Assembly: GCA_047974565.1 (NCBI GenBank)
Contig: JBKECN010000038.1
Coordinates: forward strand, 1-64,000
Direction of reading: 5' to 3'
Source of the DNA: JBDIAG01 sp047974565
GTDB lineage: Bacteria > Actinomycetota > Actinomycetes > Actinomycetales > CAWJMD01
Length of the DNA stretch: 64,000 nucleotides
The translations under genes and the position numbers were made by a program. Below, one piece after another: positions 15,232 to 23,198 of this stretch; within the stretch, counting starts at the first letter, position 1, and each line of letters begins with the position of its first letter. Under the pieces are notes generated by a model that was not told where the DNA came from, did not search any database, and saw nothing but the letters and a program-made list of their open reading frames with translations.

Positions 15232-16703
15232 TGGTGCACGTGGCTGCCGCCGACCTCGGCGCCAGCAGCGGCCGTGTCGTGCTGGGCGACGTCGGTCCGG
15301 ATCGGCTCGGCCTGACCGAGACCCATCGCTTCGCCACCCGAACCGTCGACCTGGCCGGCACCCTGCACTGGGACACCACCGGCCTCTACCTCGGGATCCT
15401 CGACGGCATCCGTGCCGCCGCGCGCAAGGTCGAGCCCCTCGCCGGGATCGGCATCGATTCCTGGGCGGTGGACTACGGACTGCTCGACTCGACTGGGCAG
15501 TTGCTGGGAATGCCTGTCTGCTACCGAGATTCGCGCACCGCGGGGATCCCCGAGCGTGCCTTCGCGCAGGTCCCGGCCGACGAGGTCTACGCCACCACAG
15601 GCATTCAACGGTTGGCATTCAACACGGCCATGCAACTGATCAGCGAGCGTGATGCCGGGCGCCTGACGTCCGTTGAAACGATGCTCATGCTCCCTGATCT
15701 GTTCGGCTACTGGCTCACCGGCGACATCGGCTGCGAACGCACCAATGCCTCAAGTACTCAGCTCTACGATCCGGTGGCGGGCGACTGGGCCTGGTCGCTG
15801 ATCGAGCGCTGGAACCTCAGCCGAGGTGTGTTCCCCGCCCTGCGCGAACCGGGCAGCCTGCTCGGGCCGGTGCGGCCGACCGTCGCCGCCGACCTCGGCC
15901 TCGATGACGATGTCCCGGTGGTCGCGGTGGCCTCGCACGACACCGCCTCGGCGGTGGTCGCGGTGCCTGCCGAGCAGGAGAACTTCGCCTACGTCTCCTG
16001 CGGCACCTGGTCACTGGTCGGCGTCGAGCTCGACAAGCCTGTGCTCACCGACGCGAGCATGGTCGCCAACTTCACCAACGAGGTCGGCCTCGACGACACC
16101 ATCCGTTACCTGCGCAACGTCATGGGGCTGTGGCTGCTCACCCAGTGCCAACGCACCTGGGAACGCACCGGCCACCCCGCCGACCTGGCCGAACTCCTGC
16201 GCGCTGCCGGCCAAGCCCAGCCGTTGCGCAGTGTGGTGGACACCGAGCGACCCGAGTTCCTCCCTCCGGGAGACATGCCCGCACGAATAGCGCAGGAGTG
16301 CCGCCGTACCGGACAACCCGAGCCGCGCACTCCCGGCGAAATGGTTCGCTGCATTCTGGACTCCCTGGCTCTGGCCTACCGACGCGCCGTCCAGGACGCG
16401 CAACGGCTCTCCGGGGCCGAGGTCGAGGTGATCCACGTCGTGGGTGGGGGCAGCCGTAACGACCTGCTCATGCAGTCGACCGCGGACGCCTGCGGCCTGC
16501 CCGTGGTCGCCGGGCCGGTCGAGGCCTCCGCCCTGGGAAACGTCCTGGTACAAGGCCGCGCGCTGGGGGCAGTGGACGCGGACCTGAGCGCGCTGCGCCA
16601 GCTGGTGCGGCGGACCCACCGACTCACCCGCTTCGAGCCACGCTCAACATCGCTGGACTGGAACGCCGCAGAACTGGCTGCCTACGGCCCAAACTGGGCG
16701 TAA
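15231..16703 (+). CDS. rhaB: rhamnulokinase
   Basis: A 490-residue FGGY-family sugar kinase that phosphorylates L-rhamnulose at position 1 with ATP. The phosphate-binding loop is AAADLGASSGRVVLGDV at the N-terminus, typical of rhamnulokinases. GIDSWAVDYGLLD, VASHDTASAVVAVP and YVSCGTWSLVGVEL are further family signatures, and HVVGGGSRNDLLMQ near residue 405 is the adenosine-binding motif. It is coupled to rhaI. Product and context together complete the pathway rhamnose, rhamnulose, rhamnulose-1-phosphate, then the fused aldolase. Confidence 0.94.
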   Translation: MVHVAAADLGASSGRVVLGDVGPDRLGLTETHRFATRTVDLAGTLHWDTTGLYLGILDGIRAAARKVEPLAGIGIDSWAVDYGLLDSTGQLLGMPVCYRDSRTAGIPERAFAQVPADEVYATTGIQRLAFNTAMQLISERDAGRLTSVETMLMLPDLFGYWLTGDIGCERTNASSTQLYDPVAGDWAWSLIERWNLSRGVFPALREPGSLLGPVRPTVAADLGLDDDVPVVAVASHDTASAVVAVPAEQENFAYVSCGTWSLVGVELDKPVLTDASMVANFTNEVGLDDTIRYLRNVMGLWLLTQCQRTWERTGHPADLAELLRAAGQAQPLRSVVDTERPEFLPPGDMPARIAQECRRTGQPEPRTPGEMVRCILDSLALAYRRAVQDAQRLSGAEVEVIHVVGGGSRNDLLMQSTADACGLPVVAGPVEASALGNVLVQGRALGAVDADLSALRQLVRRTHRLTRFEPRSTSLDWNAAELAAYGPNWA

Positions 16704-16804
16704 CTCAGGCCCATCCCACGTGACCGTCGGTGGGTCAGGATTGTCGATGTGTCGCATCACCTTCCACCGGAGTATCCACCGGTCACCGGAGGCGCCGGTA
16801 GAGG

Positions 16805-17170
16805 TCAGGACGACTCCAGATCGCCCGAGTAGTGGTCGATCTTCTCGGCCAGCACCCCCAGCGCGGTGTCGATGGCGGCTCGCCGGCGCTCCAGTTCCCC
16901 GCGCCGGTCGGTGAGGAAGGCCACCTTGTCGGCCGGGGTGCCCTGCGAGCGCAACATCTCGGTGAACGATCGCAGGTCCGCGATTCCCAGACCCGCCTCA
17001 CGCAGGCAGGTGACGAGCCGGATCCAGAAGAGATCGTCCTCGGTGAAACTGCGGTGGCCGCCGAGGGTTCGGCGCACCGGACCGATCAGGCCCTCACGTT
17101 CGTAGTAGCGCAGGGTGTCAACCGATACCCCGGTCCGGGCCACCACCTGCGCAGGCGTCAGATCCGTCAC
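16805..17170 (-). CDS. MerR-family transcriptional regulator
   Basis: A 121-residue MerR protein. The N-terminal winged helix reads VVARTGVSVDTLRYYEREGLIG and is followed by the dimerisation coiled coil. No metal-binding cysteine cluster is present; the single Cys in the middle (VTCLREAG) and the overall pattern resemble the aldehyde/redox-responsive group. Its ATG overlaps the stop of the aldo/keto reductase gene by 4 bp (ATGA), so the two form an operon. The MerR-type operator upstream of that gene (18253-18272) probably serves both. Confidence 0.88.
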   Translation of the reverse strand: MTDLTPAQVVARTGVSVDTLRYYEREGLIGPVRRTLGGHRSFTEDDLFWIRLVTCLREAGLGIADLRSFTEMLRSQGTPADKVAFLTDRRGELERRRAAIDTALGVLAEKIDHYSGDLESS

Positions 17171-18237
17171 CGCGCCGCCTCGATCCTACTGAAATGCTCT
17201 GCGGACAGATGAAGTTCCCGGGCCTGCATCGCCTCTTCCAACTGCTCCACCCGGCTCACCCCGACGATCGGCCAGTAGGCCACGGCGCCCTGCATGAGCC
17301 AAGCCAGCACCACCTGGTTGACGCTGGCTTCCAGCTCCGCGGCGATCTTGGTCAGCACGTCAAGAACCCGGGTGCTGCCGGGATGGCCGTAGCCCTGGTG
17401 CAGCGGCTTGTCGGGCCGGGTGTACCCACCGTTCAGCAGTGGCGTGTACACCCACACATCCAGGTCGCAGGCTTCGGCGTAGTCACGGTCCTCCGAGGTG
17501 AGCAAGGTGTGACCATCGTCGACGCTGACGCCGGGGCGTGGTGTAAGCACAGTGTGCCTGCGCTGCAGCATCGTGTAGCCGGGCACGCCCAGGTCCACCG
17601 CGATACGGCGCGCCCGTTCCACCGCCCAGGTGGCATGGTTGGAAGCACCCAGCCGACCGGCTCGACCGGTGGCGGCGATCGTCCCCAACGCCTCGACGGT
17701 CTGTTCCAGCGGCACAGCTCTGTCCTCGCCGTGCGCCCACAGCACATCGACCCGGTCGATACCGAGGCGGTCACAGGACTCCGCGAAGTGCTTGTGCACC
17801 GCCTCGGCGGACAGTCCGGCTGCATTCGCCGGCCAGGTGCCCGGGTGCACCGGCGCGAACCGTAGCTTGGTCGAGATCCGAACCTGCTGCCGCGCTGAAG
17901 GATTCGCGGCCAGCCACCGTCCCAGCAGCCGTTCGCTGTGCCCGTACCCACCGTCTGGATGGGCCCAGAAGGCATAGCAGTCGGCGGTGTCGAGCCACCG
18001 GCCACCCAACTCAAGGAAACGGTCCAGGAGCCGACGGGAGACGTCCTCACCGGTGCGGGTGCCGAAGAGCATCGTGCCCAGCACGATCTGTCCCGGCTGT
18101 CCCCGCACAGTGCGGTCATCGTGCTCGGTCGGCTGATCACCGGGCGCGGTGCCACCCGACGCTCCGGTGCCCTGGTCGGCTGGGCGGGCACTGCCGTCGG
18201 CTGGGCCGGCGATGACACGATGCGAATCTGGATGCAT
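17167..18237 (-). CDS. aldo/keto reductase
   Basis: A 356-residue NADPH-dependent oxidoreductase of the AKR superfamily. GQIVLGTMLFGT begins the barrel, WLDTADCYAFW holds the catalytic Asp and Tyr, ISTKLRF the Lys, and DVLWAHGEDR has the position normally filled by an HxPD-type His motif. The ATG at 18237 is chosen because a -10 box (CACAGT) lies 7 nt before it, giving a leaderless mRNA. The longer GTG-initiated frame to 18288 would run through the operator. It probably reduces sugar aldehydes or ketones; the substrate is unknown. Confidence 0.85.
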   Translation of the reverse strand: MHPDSHRVIAGPADGSARPADQGTGASGGTAPGDQPTEHDDRTVRGQPGQIVLGTMLFGTRTGEDVSRRLLDRFLELGGRWLDTADCYAFWAHPDGGYGHSERLLGRWLAANPSARQQVRISTKLRFAPVHPGTWPANAAGLSAEAVHKHFAESCDRLGIDRVDVLWAHGEDRAVPLEQTVEALGTIAATGRAGRLGASNHATWAVERARRIAVDLGVPGYTMLQRRHTVLTPRPGVSVDDGHTLLTSEDRDYAEACDLDVWVYTPLLNGGYTRPDKPLHQGYGHPGSTRVLDVLTKIAAELEASVNQVVLAWLMQGAVAYWPIVGVSRVEQLEEAMQARELHLSAEHFSRIEAAR

Positions 18238-18244
18238 GAGTTCC

Positions 18245-18275
18245 ACTGTGCAACCTGGAGCGCGCTCCAGGTCAA
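18245..18275 (-). promoter_or_regulatory. MerR-type promoter with 19-bp spacer and perfect 20-bp palindrome
   Basis: On the minus strand TTGACC (18275-18270) and CACAGT (18250-18245) are separated by 19 bp, the over-long spacing typical of MerR-activated promoters. The palindrome ACCTGGAGCGCGCTCCAGGT (18253-18272) sits between and over the two boxes. The reductase ATG begins 7 nt behind the -10 box. The MerR protein of the same operon is the expected activator. Confidence 0.8.
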
Positions 18276-18320
18276 ACCAGCCCGGCACCCGCGCATCGGG
18301 CGCGCCGATCCAGGTGCTGG

Positions 18321-19268
18321 TCAGCGGGCCGCGTCGGCGCGGAAAGTGAGTTCGCTCGGGCTGTGGCCGTAGTACCGCTTGAAGCTGCGCGAGAAGTGAC
18401 TGGGATCGGCAAACCGCCAGCGACGGGCCACCTGGCTGACCGGGGTTCCGGCCAACAGGTCGTCGTGGGCCCGCGCCAGCCGCCGGAGCCGGATGAAACC
18501 CGAGACGGTCTCACCCGAATCCTCAAAGGCGCGATGCAGGGACCGGACCGAGATTCCGAGCCCGGCCGCGACGGTCACCGGCGACAGCTGGTGCTCGGCC
18601 AGGTTCCGGTCGATGTACCTCTCGGCCGCGTGGCGGGTGGCCAGCGGTGACACCCCCGGTGCCTCGGCGGGCGCCTGCAGGGCCGCCACCAGCAGTTCGA
18701 TGGTGGCGTTGCGAGCGGCCGGCAGCGCGCTCAGCGGAAGGTCGTCGATGGTGCGGGCCAGCGCATCGAGATAGTTGCGTAGCAGGATTACCGCAGGGGC
18801 ATCCCCGTCGAGCACCGAGCCGGTGAGCAGCTCGCCTCGGGCACCGACCTCACTCAGCGCGGACTTGGGGACGAACAGGCTGCGCTTGACCAGAGGCTCC
18901 TGGACGAGGAATCGGGCCGGGGCCGCCGAGTCCCAGGCGACGATGCTGCCGGAGGTGAGCTGGGATTCACGGTCTCCCTGCACCACCACCTCGCGGCCGC
19001 CGAGGGTCATCAGCATGACCAGGTACTCGTCGTCGGTGTGGCCGATCTCGTACCCGCGCCGGGCCCCCGCACACGGATCGCAACTGCAATCCACCAGGAC
19101 CAGATCGGCCAGGTGTCGGCGCCGGACCGAGGCCCCGAAACCACGGCCCGGGTCGGACTCCAGCTCGGTGATGTCCCACGGCAGATGAGTCGAGGACAAC
19201 ATCTGAGACCAGGAGTCTCGGGCTGCCCGTTGGTCACCCACCCGGAAGGACCACTCGTCCTCGTTCAT
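18321..19268 (-). CDS. AraC-family transcriptional regulator
   Basis: A 315-residue regulator. The first roughly 190 residues form an AraC-binding-like sensor domain, including the unusual DCSCDPCAGARRGYEIG with three closely spaced cysteines. The last 100 residues carry two helix-turn-helices (VAAGLGISVRSLHRAFEDSG and VARRWRFADPSHFSRSFKRY). The ATG at 19268 has AAGGAGG upstream. It is divergent from the alpha/beta hydrolase and SDR genes, which it probably activates; two direct-repeat half-sites lie in the gap. Confidence 0.9.
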   Translation of the reverse strand: MNEDEWSFRVGDQRAARDSWSQMLSSTHLPWDITELESDPGRGFGASVRRRHLADLVLVDCSCDPCAGARRGYEIGHTDDEYLVMLMTLGGREVVVQGDRESQLTSGSIVAWDSAAPARFLVQEPLVKRSLFVPKSALSEVGARGELLTGSVLDGDAPAVILLRNYLDALARTIDDLPLSALPAARNATIELLVAALQAPAEAPGVSPLATRHAAERYIDRNLAEHQLSPVTVAAGLGISVRSLHRAFEDSGETVSGFIRLRRLARAHDDLLAGTPVSQVARRWRFADPSHFSRSFKRYYGHSPSELTFRADAAR

Positions 19269-19350
19269 GGCCGCCTCCTTGCGCCCGCATGTGACGACCG
19301 TAGGTGGGCTACGCCCCGGCGACAAGGGTGGGCGCGCAGCCTGGCGCCCA

Positions 19351-19381
19351 GATACATGCAGTCGGCACCCGGATTCATGGA
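19351..19381 (+). promoter_or_regulatory. direct-repeat half-sites, candidate AraC-type operator
   Basis: GATACATGCA (19351-19360) and GATTCATGGA (19372-19381) are direct repeats 21 bp apart, two helical turns. They lie in the 171-bp gap between the AraC gene and the hydrolase gene. AraC-type activators commonly bind such repeats upstream of the -35 box. The assignment is inference from spacing and context. Confidence 0.4.
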
Positions 19382-19439
19382 ACAACCCGATCCGATCTTC
19401 GAGGGTGGAGAAGGTCAACCGACGGACCAAGGAGCTGTG

Positions 19440-20390
19440 GTGACCCAGACTGAAACCTCAACGACCTCCAGCAGTTTCTCCCGGGACGACGTCGAGTTCG
19501 TCTCCGACGGCGTCACCCTGCGCGGATGGCACTACCGCACCGACGGCCAGGGCACCGCCCCCACCATCGTCATGAGTCACGGCTTCGCCGCCGTGAAGGA
19601 GATGTACCTCGACTCCTACGCCGAGGTCTTCGCAGCCAACGGCTTCAACGTGCTCGTCTTCGACAACCGCAACCTCGGAGCATCCGAGGGCACACCCCGC
19701 GGTGAGATCACCCCGTGGCACCAGATCGACGACTTCCGCAATGCCATCACCTACGCCCAGACCCTTGAGGGAACCGACCCCGACCGGATCGGGATCTGGG
19801 GTTCCTCCTACTCCGGCGGGCATGTCCTGGTGGTGGCCGCCCAGGACCGGCGGGTCAAGTGCGTCAGCGCTCAGGTGCCCGTCATCGATGGGGACGCCAA
19901 CTTCCGCCAGTTGGTGCGCGCGGATCTGGTCGCCGGGGCTCGGGCGGGTTTCGTGGCCGACCGGCAGGCCCGCTTTCGCGGTGAAGAGCCGGCGATGATC
20001 GACGTCGTCAACCAGGATCCGATGGCGCCCTCGGCGTTGCCTACCGCGGACTCCTATGAGTGGTTCATCGGAACCCATGAGTTGCGGGCGCCGAGCTTCG
20101 TCAACTCATGCACACTGCGCAGTGTCGAGCGTTTCAGCGAGTACCAGCCGGGCGCCTACCTACGGCTCATCGCCCCCACTCCGCTGCTGATGTGCGTGGC
20201 CGAGGACGACGTGCTCACCCCGACCAAGATCGCGATCGATGGTTTCGCGGAGGCGCGCGAGCCGAAGAAGCTGGTGGTCCTGCCCGGCGGACACTTCGAC
20301 GCCTACGTCAAGGGGTTCGACATCTCCTGCGGCGTACAACTCGACTGGTTCACTCGCCACCTGCTGACCCACACCCAGATCACGATCTGA
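19440..20390 (+). CDS. alpha/beta hydrolase (dienelactone hydrolase / peptidase S15-like)
   Basis: A 316-residue cytoplasmic hydrolase. The oxyanion-hole segment is IVMSHGFAAVKEMY, the nucleophile elbow GIWGSSYSGGH has Ser near residue 122, and the C-terminal GGHFDAY near residue 283 holds the catalytic His. The start is the GTG at 19440, 5 nt after AAGGAG; the preceding GTG at 19437 is an alternative. It is followed after 63 bp by an SDR gene and is divergent from the AraC regulator. The substrate is unknown; the neighbourhood suggests ester cleavage coupled to alcohol oxidation. Confidence 0.85.
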   Translation: MTQTETSTTSSSFSRDDVEFVSDGVTLRGWHYRTDGQGTAPTIVMSHGFAAVKEMYLDSYAEVFAANGFNVLVFDNRNLGASEGTPRGEITPWHQIDDFRNAITYAQTLEGTDPDRIGIWGSSYSGGHVLVVAAQDRRVKCVSAQVPVIDGDANFRQLVRADLVAGARAGFVADRQARFRGEEPAMIDVVNQDPMAPSALPTADSYEWFIGTHELRAPSFVNSCTLRSVERFSEYQPGAYLRLIAPTPLLMCVAEDDVLTPTKIAIDGFAEAREPKKLVVLPGGHFDAYVKGFDISCGVQLDWFTRHLLTHTQITI

Positions 20391-20453
20391 TCCAGCGCCG
20401 ACCGCGTCTACCGACGCCGACCATTTCGCCGACCATCTCAAAAGGAGCACCCC

Positions 20454-21278
20454 ATGACCTCCCCCCAGGACGGCCGGCTGGCCGGCAAGGTCGTCATCAT
20501 CACCCGCGCATCAGGTTTCGGCCGCGAATCAGCCCGCCTATTCGCAGAGCACGGTGCCAGCATCGTGGTGGCCGACCTGCTCGACAAGCCACTGGCCAAG
20601 GGCTTCGAGACCGATCTGGACACCCCCACCGCCGAGCTGATCCGAGCCAAGGGCGGGCAGGCGATTCAGGTGACCTGCGACGTCACGAAGAAGACGGAGG
20701 TCGACGCAGCCGTGGCGACCGCCGTCGATGCCTTCGGCCGGCTCGACGTGATGTTCAACAACGCCGGGATCTACCGTGGCGGCTCCCTCATCGACGGATT
20801 CAGCGAGCAGGACCTGGACGCATGTTTCGCGGTCAACGCCAAAGGGACGTTCTTCGGCATCCAGTCCGCGGTGGCCCAGTTCCGCAGGCAAGAGCCGGAC
20901 GCCCATGGAATGCGTGGAAGCATCCTCAACCTCGTCTCGACCGCCGGGCTGCAAGGCCACCCGATGCAGTCGGTCTACAACGCCTCCAAAGGTGCCCAGG
21001 CCAATCTCACCCGATGCGCGGCCATCGAGTACGGGCATGAGGGAATTCGCGTCAATGGCATCTGCCCGACCTACGCCAAGACCGCACTCACCCGAGATCT
21101 CTATGAGGACATGGCCTTCATGCGCGAGTTCGCGGAGTCGGTGCCGCTCAAACGCTGGGGCGAGGTGGAGGATGTCGCGAGCCTGGCCCTGTACCTGGCC
21201 AGCGACGAGTCGAGTTACATCCACGGTGACCTCATTCGGGTGGACGGCGGAGAAACCTTGTGCCGGTACTCGGTGTGA
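20454..21278 (+). CDS. SDR-family oxidoreductase with altered glycine motif
   Basis: A 274-residue short-chain dehydrogenase/reductase. It has the NNAG motif (FNNAGIYRGG), the catalytic YNASK with preceding Ser (VSTAGLQGHPMQSVYNASKG) and the C-terminal IRVDGG. The coenzyme loop reads ITRASGFGRESARLF: the first glycine of TGxxxGxG is replaced by Arg. The remaining loop is intact, so it may still bind NAD(P). The ATG at 20454 follows AAAAGGAG. It is the second gene of the hydrolase-SDR unit. Confidence 0.88.
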   Translation: MTSPQDGRLAGKVVIITRASGFGRESARLFAEHGASIVVADLLDKPLAKGFETDLDTPTAELIRAKGGQAIQVTCDVTKKTEVDAAVATAVDAFGRLDVMFNNAGIYRGGSLIDGFSEQDLDACFAVNAKGTFFGIQSAVAQFRRQEPDAHGMRGSILNLVSTAGLQGHPMQSVYNASKGAQANLTRCAAIEYGHEGIRVNGICPTYAKTALTRDLYEDMAFMREFAESVPLKRWGEVEDVASLALYLASDESSYIHGDLIRVDGGETLCRYSV

Positions 21279-21374
21279 CTCACCGGAACAGTGGCGATCA
21301 GCCCGACCAGCAAAACCTCCACTCCGTCAGCCGGGAGGGTGAGGCGCGCCACGGTCGCGGACGCTGGACGTGGC

Positions 21375-22025
21375 TCAGAGCCCGGACACCAGGAGGTCGG
21401 CGTGTGAACGGGTGCTCTCGATGAGCACCGCATTGCGGCCGTCCACGGTGCGGGCCCAGTCGGCTGCCGCTGCTGCGCTTCGCCCGTGCCGGATGTGCCG
21501 CTGCACCAGGCGCGCGGTCCGCTCGGCTGCGGGGGTGACGCAGAACCAGCTCTCGTCCAGCGCTTGTCGGACCTGATTCCATGGTTCGTCTTGGACGAGA
21601 AGGTAATTGCCTTCGACCACCACCAGGTCGGTACCTGCCGGCACCTCGATCTCGGCAGCGATCGGTTCATCCACCGTCCGCCGGAAACTCGGCGCATACA
21701 CCGGATTCGCATACTCGGAACGGATCCGGTGCAGGATGGCGACGAAGCCCCAGCCGTCGAACGTGTCGAGCGCACCCTTGCGGTCCCGGCGACCCAAGTG
21801 ATCCAACGTGGCGTTGGCGAGATGGAAACCGTCCATCGGCAGATGCACAGCCAGCGGCGATCCGTTCTCGCAATTGAGTTCGTCGACCACCTTCGTCGCC
21901 AGAGTGGTCTTGCCCGCTCCCGGGCTGCCGGCGATGCCGAGGACGCGACGACACCCGGGCGTGATGAGAGCGCGGGCTCTGGCGAGCAGGGCAGGCATCC
22001 CTGCGACGGGTTCGGCCTGGATCAT
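21375..22025 (-). CDS. uridine-kinase-like P-loop kinase
   Basis: A 216-residue protein of the nucleoside/fructose-kinase-like PRK family. The Walker A motif is GIAGSPGAGKTTLATKVV, HLPMDGFHLAN carries the substrate Asp, and VVVEGNYLLVQDEPW is the Walker B region. The C-terminal RHIRHGRSAAAAADW matches the lid. The ATG at 22025 is preferred (GGAGTGGAG upstream), although an in-frame start at 22103 is open. The substrate could be a nucleoside, pantothenate-like compound or sugar. It stands alone between convergent and divergent neighbours. Confidence 0.82.
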   Translation of the reverse strand: MIQAEPVAGMPALLARARALITPGCRRVLGIAGSPGAGKTTLATKVVDELNCENGSPLAVHLPMDGFHLANATLDHLGRRDRKGALDTFDGWGFVAILHRIRSEYANPVYAPSFRRTVDEPIAAEIEVPAGTDLVVVEGNYLLVQDEPWNQVRQALDESWFCVTPAAERTARLVQRHIRHGRSAAAAADWARTVDGRNAVLIESTRSHADLLVSGL

Positions 22026-22143
22026 GCGCGCACTCCACTCCGGACGGCAACTACCGCGGAATGATGCCACCTCGGTACCCACGGGAAGAGAGCCGTGTCG
22101 CAATCCCGCCTCCTCGCAATGACCCGCGCGCTATGGTCGCAGG

Positions 22144-23082
22144 GTGCGGCTATCCGACCTTCGAGTGTTCACCGAGCCACAGCAGGGTGCCAGTTACGAG
22201 GACCTGCTCGCGGTCGCCCGACGAGCCGAAGCCTTGGGTTTCGGCGCCTTCTTCCGCAGCGACCACTACCTCACAATGGGGGGTGAGGGTTTACCCGGCC
22301 CGAGCGACGCCTGGATCACCCTTGCTGGCTTGGCCCGCGAGACCAGCACCATCCGCCTGGGCACCCTGGTTAGTTCGGCGACCTTTCGCCTGCCCGGTCC
22401 ACTCGCGATCAGCGTCGCCGGCGTGGACCAGATGTCCGGTGGACGGGTCGAGCTGGGCATCGGAGCGGGATGGTTCGCGCCCGAACACACGGCCTATGGC
22501 ATCCCCTTTGCCGGCCTCGGCGAACGCTTCGACAGCCTCGAGGAACAACTGGCGATCATCGACGGTCTCTTTCGCACCCCGGCCGGGAAGCACTTCACCG
22601 GTGGCGGCCCTCGGTGGCAGGTCCGCGAGTCACCTGCCCTGCCCAAACCCGTACAACCGGGAGGGCCGCCGATCATCGTCGGCGGGATGGGCAAGCGGCG
22701 CACCCCGAGGCTGGCAGCCAGGTACGCCGCAGAGTACAACGCTGCCTTCACCACGACGTCGGAGTTCGGCGCCCAGGTTGAGCGAGTGGCCGATGCCTGC
22801 GTACAACTCGACCGCGATCCGGCCTCGATCATCCACTCCTGCGTGATCGTTGTCTGCTGCGGTGAGACCGAGGAGGACTTCCTCCGCCGCGCGGCCGCGA
22901 TCGGCCGAGAGCCGCAGGAACTGCAGGCGCACGGGGCCGCCGGCACCGTGCCCGAGGTGATCGAGACGCTGCGGGCGTGGGCCGATGCCGGCGCCCAGCG
23001 CATTTACCTGCAGGTACTCGACCTCTCTGATCTCGATCACCTGGACCTCATCGCCGAACAGGTGGCCCCGGCCTTGGCCTGA
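22144..23082 (+). CDS. LLM-class (F420-type) flavin-dependent oxidoreductase
   Basis: A 312-residue luciferase-like monooxygenase-family protein. Family features are LGFGAFFRSDHYLTM near residue 35, TSTIRLGTLVSSATFR, GGRVELGIGAGW and PPIIVGGMGKRRTPRLAARYA. In actinobacteria most members of this branch use coenzyme F420, but FMN use cannot be excluded. The GTG at 22144 lies 6 nt after TATGGT (22132-22137), so the transcript is probably leaderless. It converges on the BCCT gene with a hairpin between. Confidence 0.88.
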   Translation: MRLSDLRVFTEPQQGASYEDLLAVARRAEALGFGAFFRSDHYLTMGGEGLPGPSDAWITLAGLARETSTIRLGTLVSSATFRLPGPLAISVAGVDQMSGGRVELGIGAGWFAPEHTAYGIPFAGLGERFDSLEEQLAIIDGLFRTPAGKHFTGGGPRWQVRESPALPKPVQPGGPPIIVGGMGKRRTPRLAARYAAEYNAAFTTTSEFGAQVERVADACVQLDRDPASIIHSCVIVVCCGETEEDFLRRAAAIGREPQELQAHGAAGTVPEVIETLRAWADAGAQRIYLQVLDLSDLDHLDLIAEQVAPALA

Positions 23083-23128
23083 CCGCGCCCGTCGGCACCG
23101 ACCCGACGCCGGAACCGAGGACTGCCAG

Positions 23129-23165
23129 GCCCCCGAGGCCGACCGTGGCCGGTCGACTCGGGGGC
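23129..23165. terminator. hairpin terminator between convergent LLM and BCCT genes
   Basis: GCCCCCGA (23129-23136) pairs with TCGGGGGC (23158-23165). Inside, CGACC (23140-23144) pairs with GGTCG (23151-23155). The result is a stable two-part stem between two convergent genes. There is no U-run, as is usual for actinobacterial terminators. Confidence 0.7.
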
Positions 23166-23198
23166 TCACGTCAGTGGCGGGCTCCGCCACAGGCTGCT

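Noticed and set aside
18238..18288. Upstream GTG start for the aldo/keto reductase
   Set aside because: It would place the MerR operator and promoter inside the coding region; the ATG at 18237 fits the promoter geometry.
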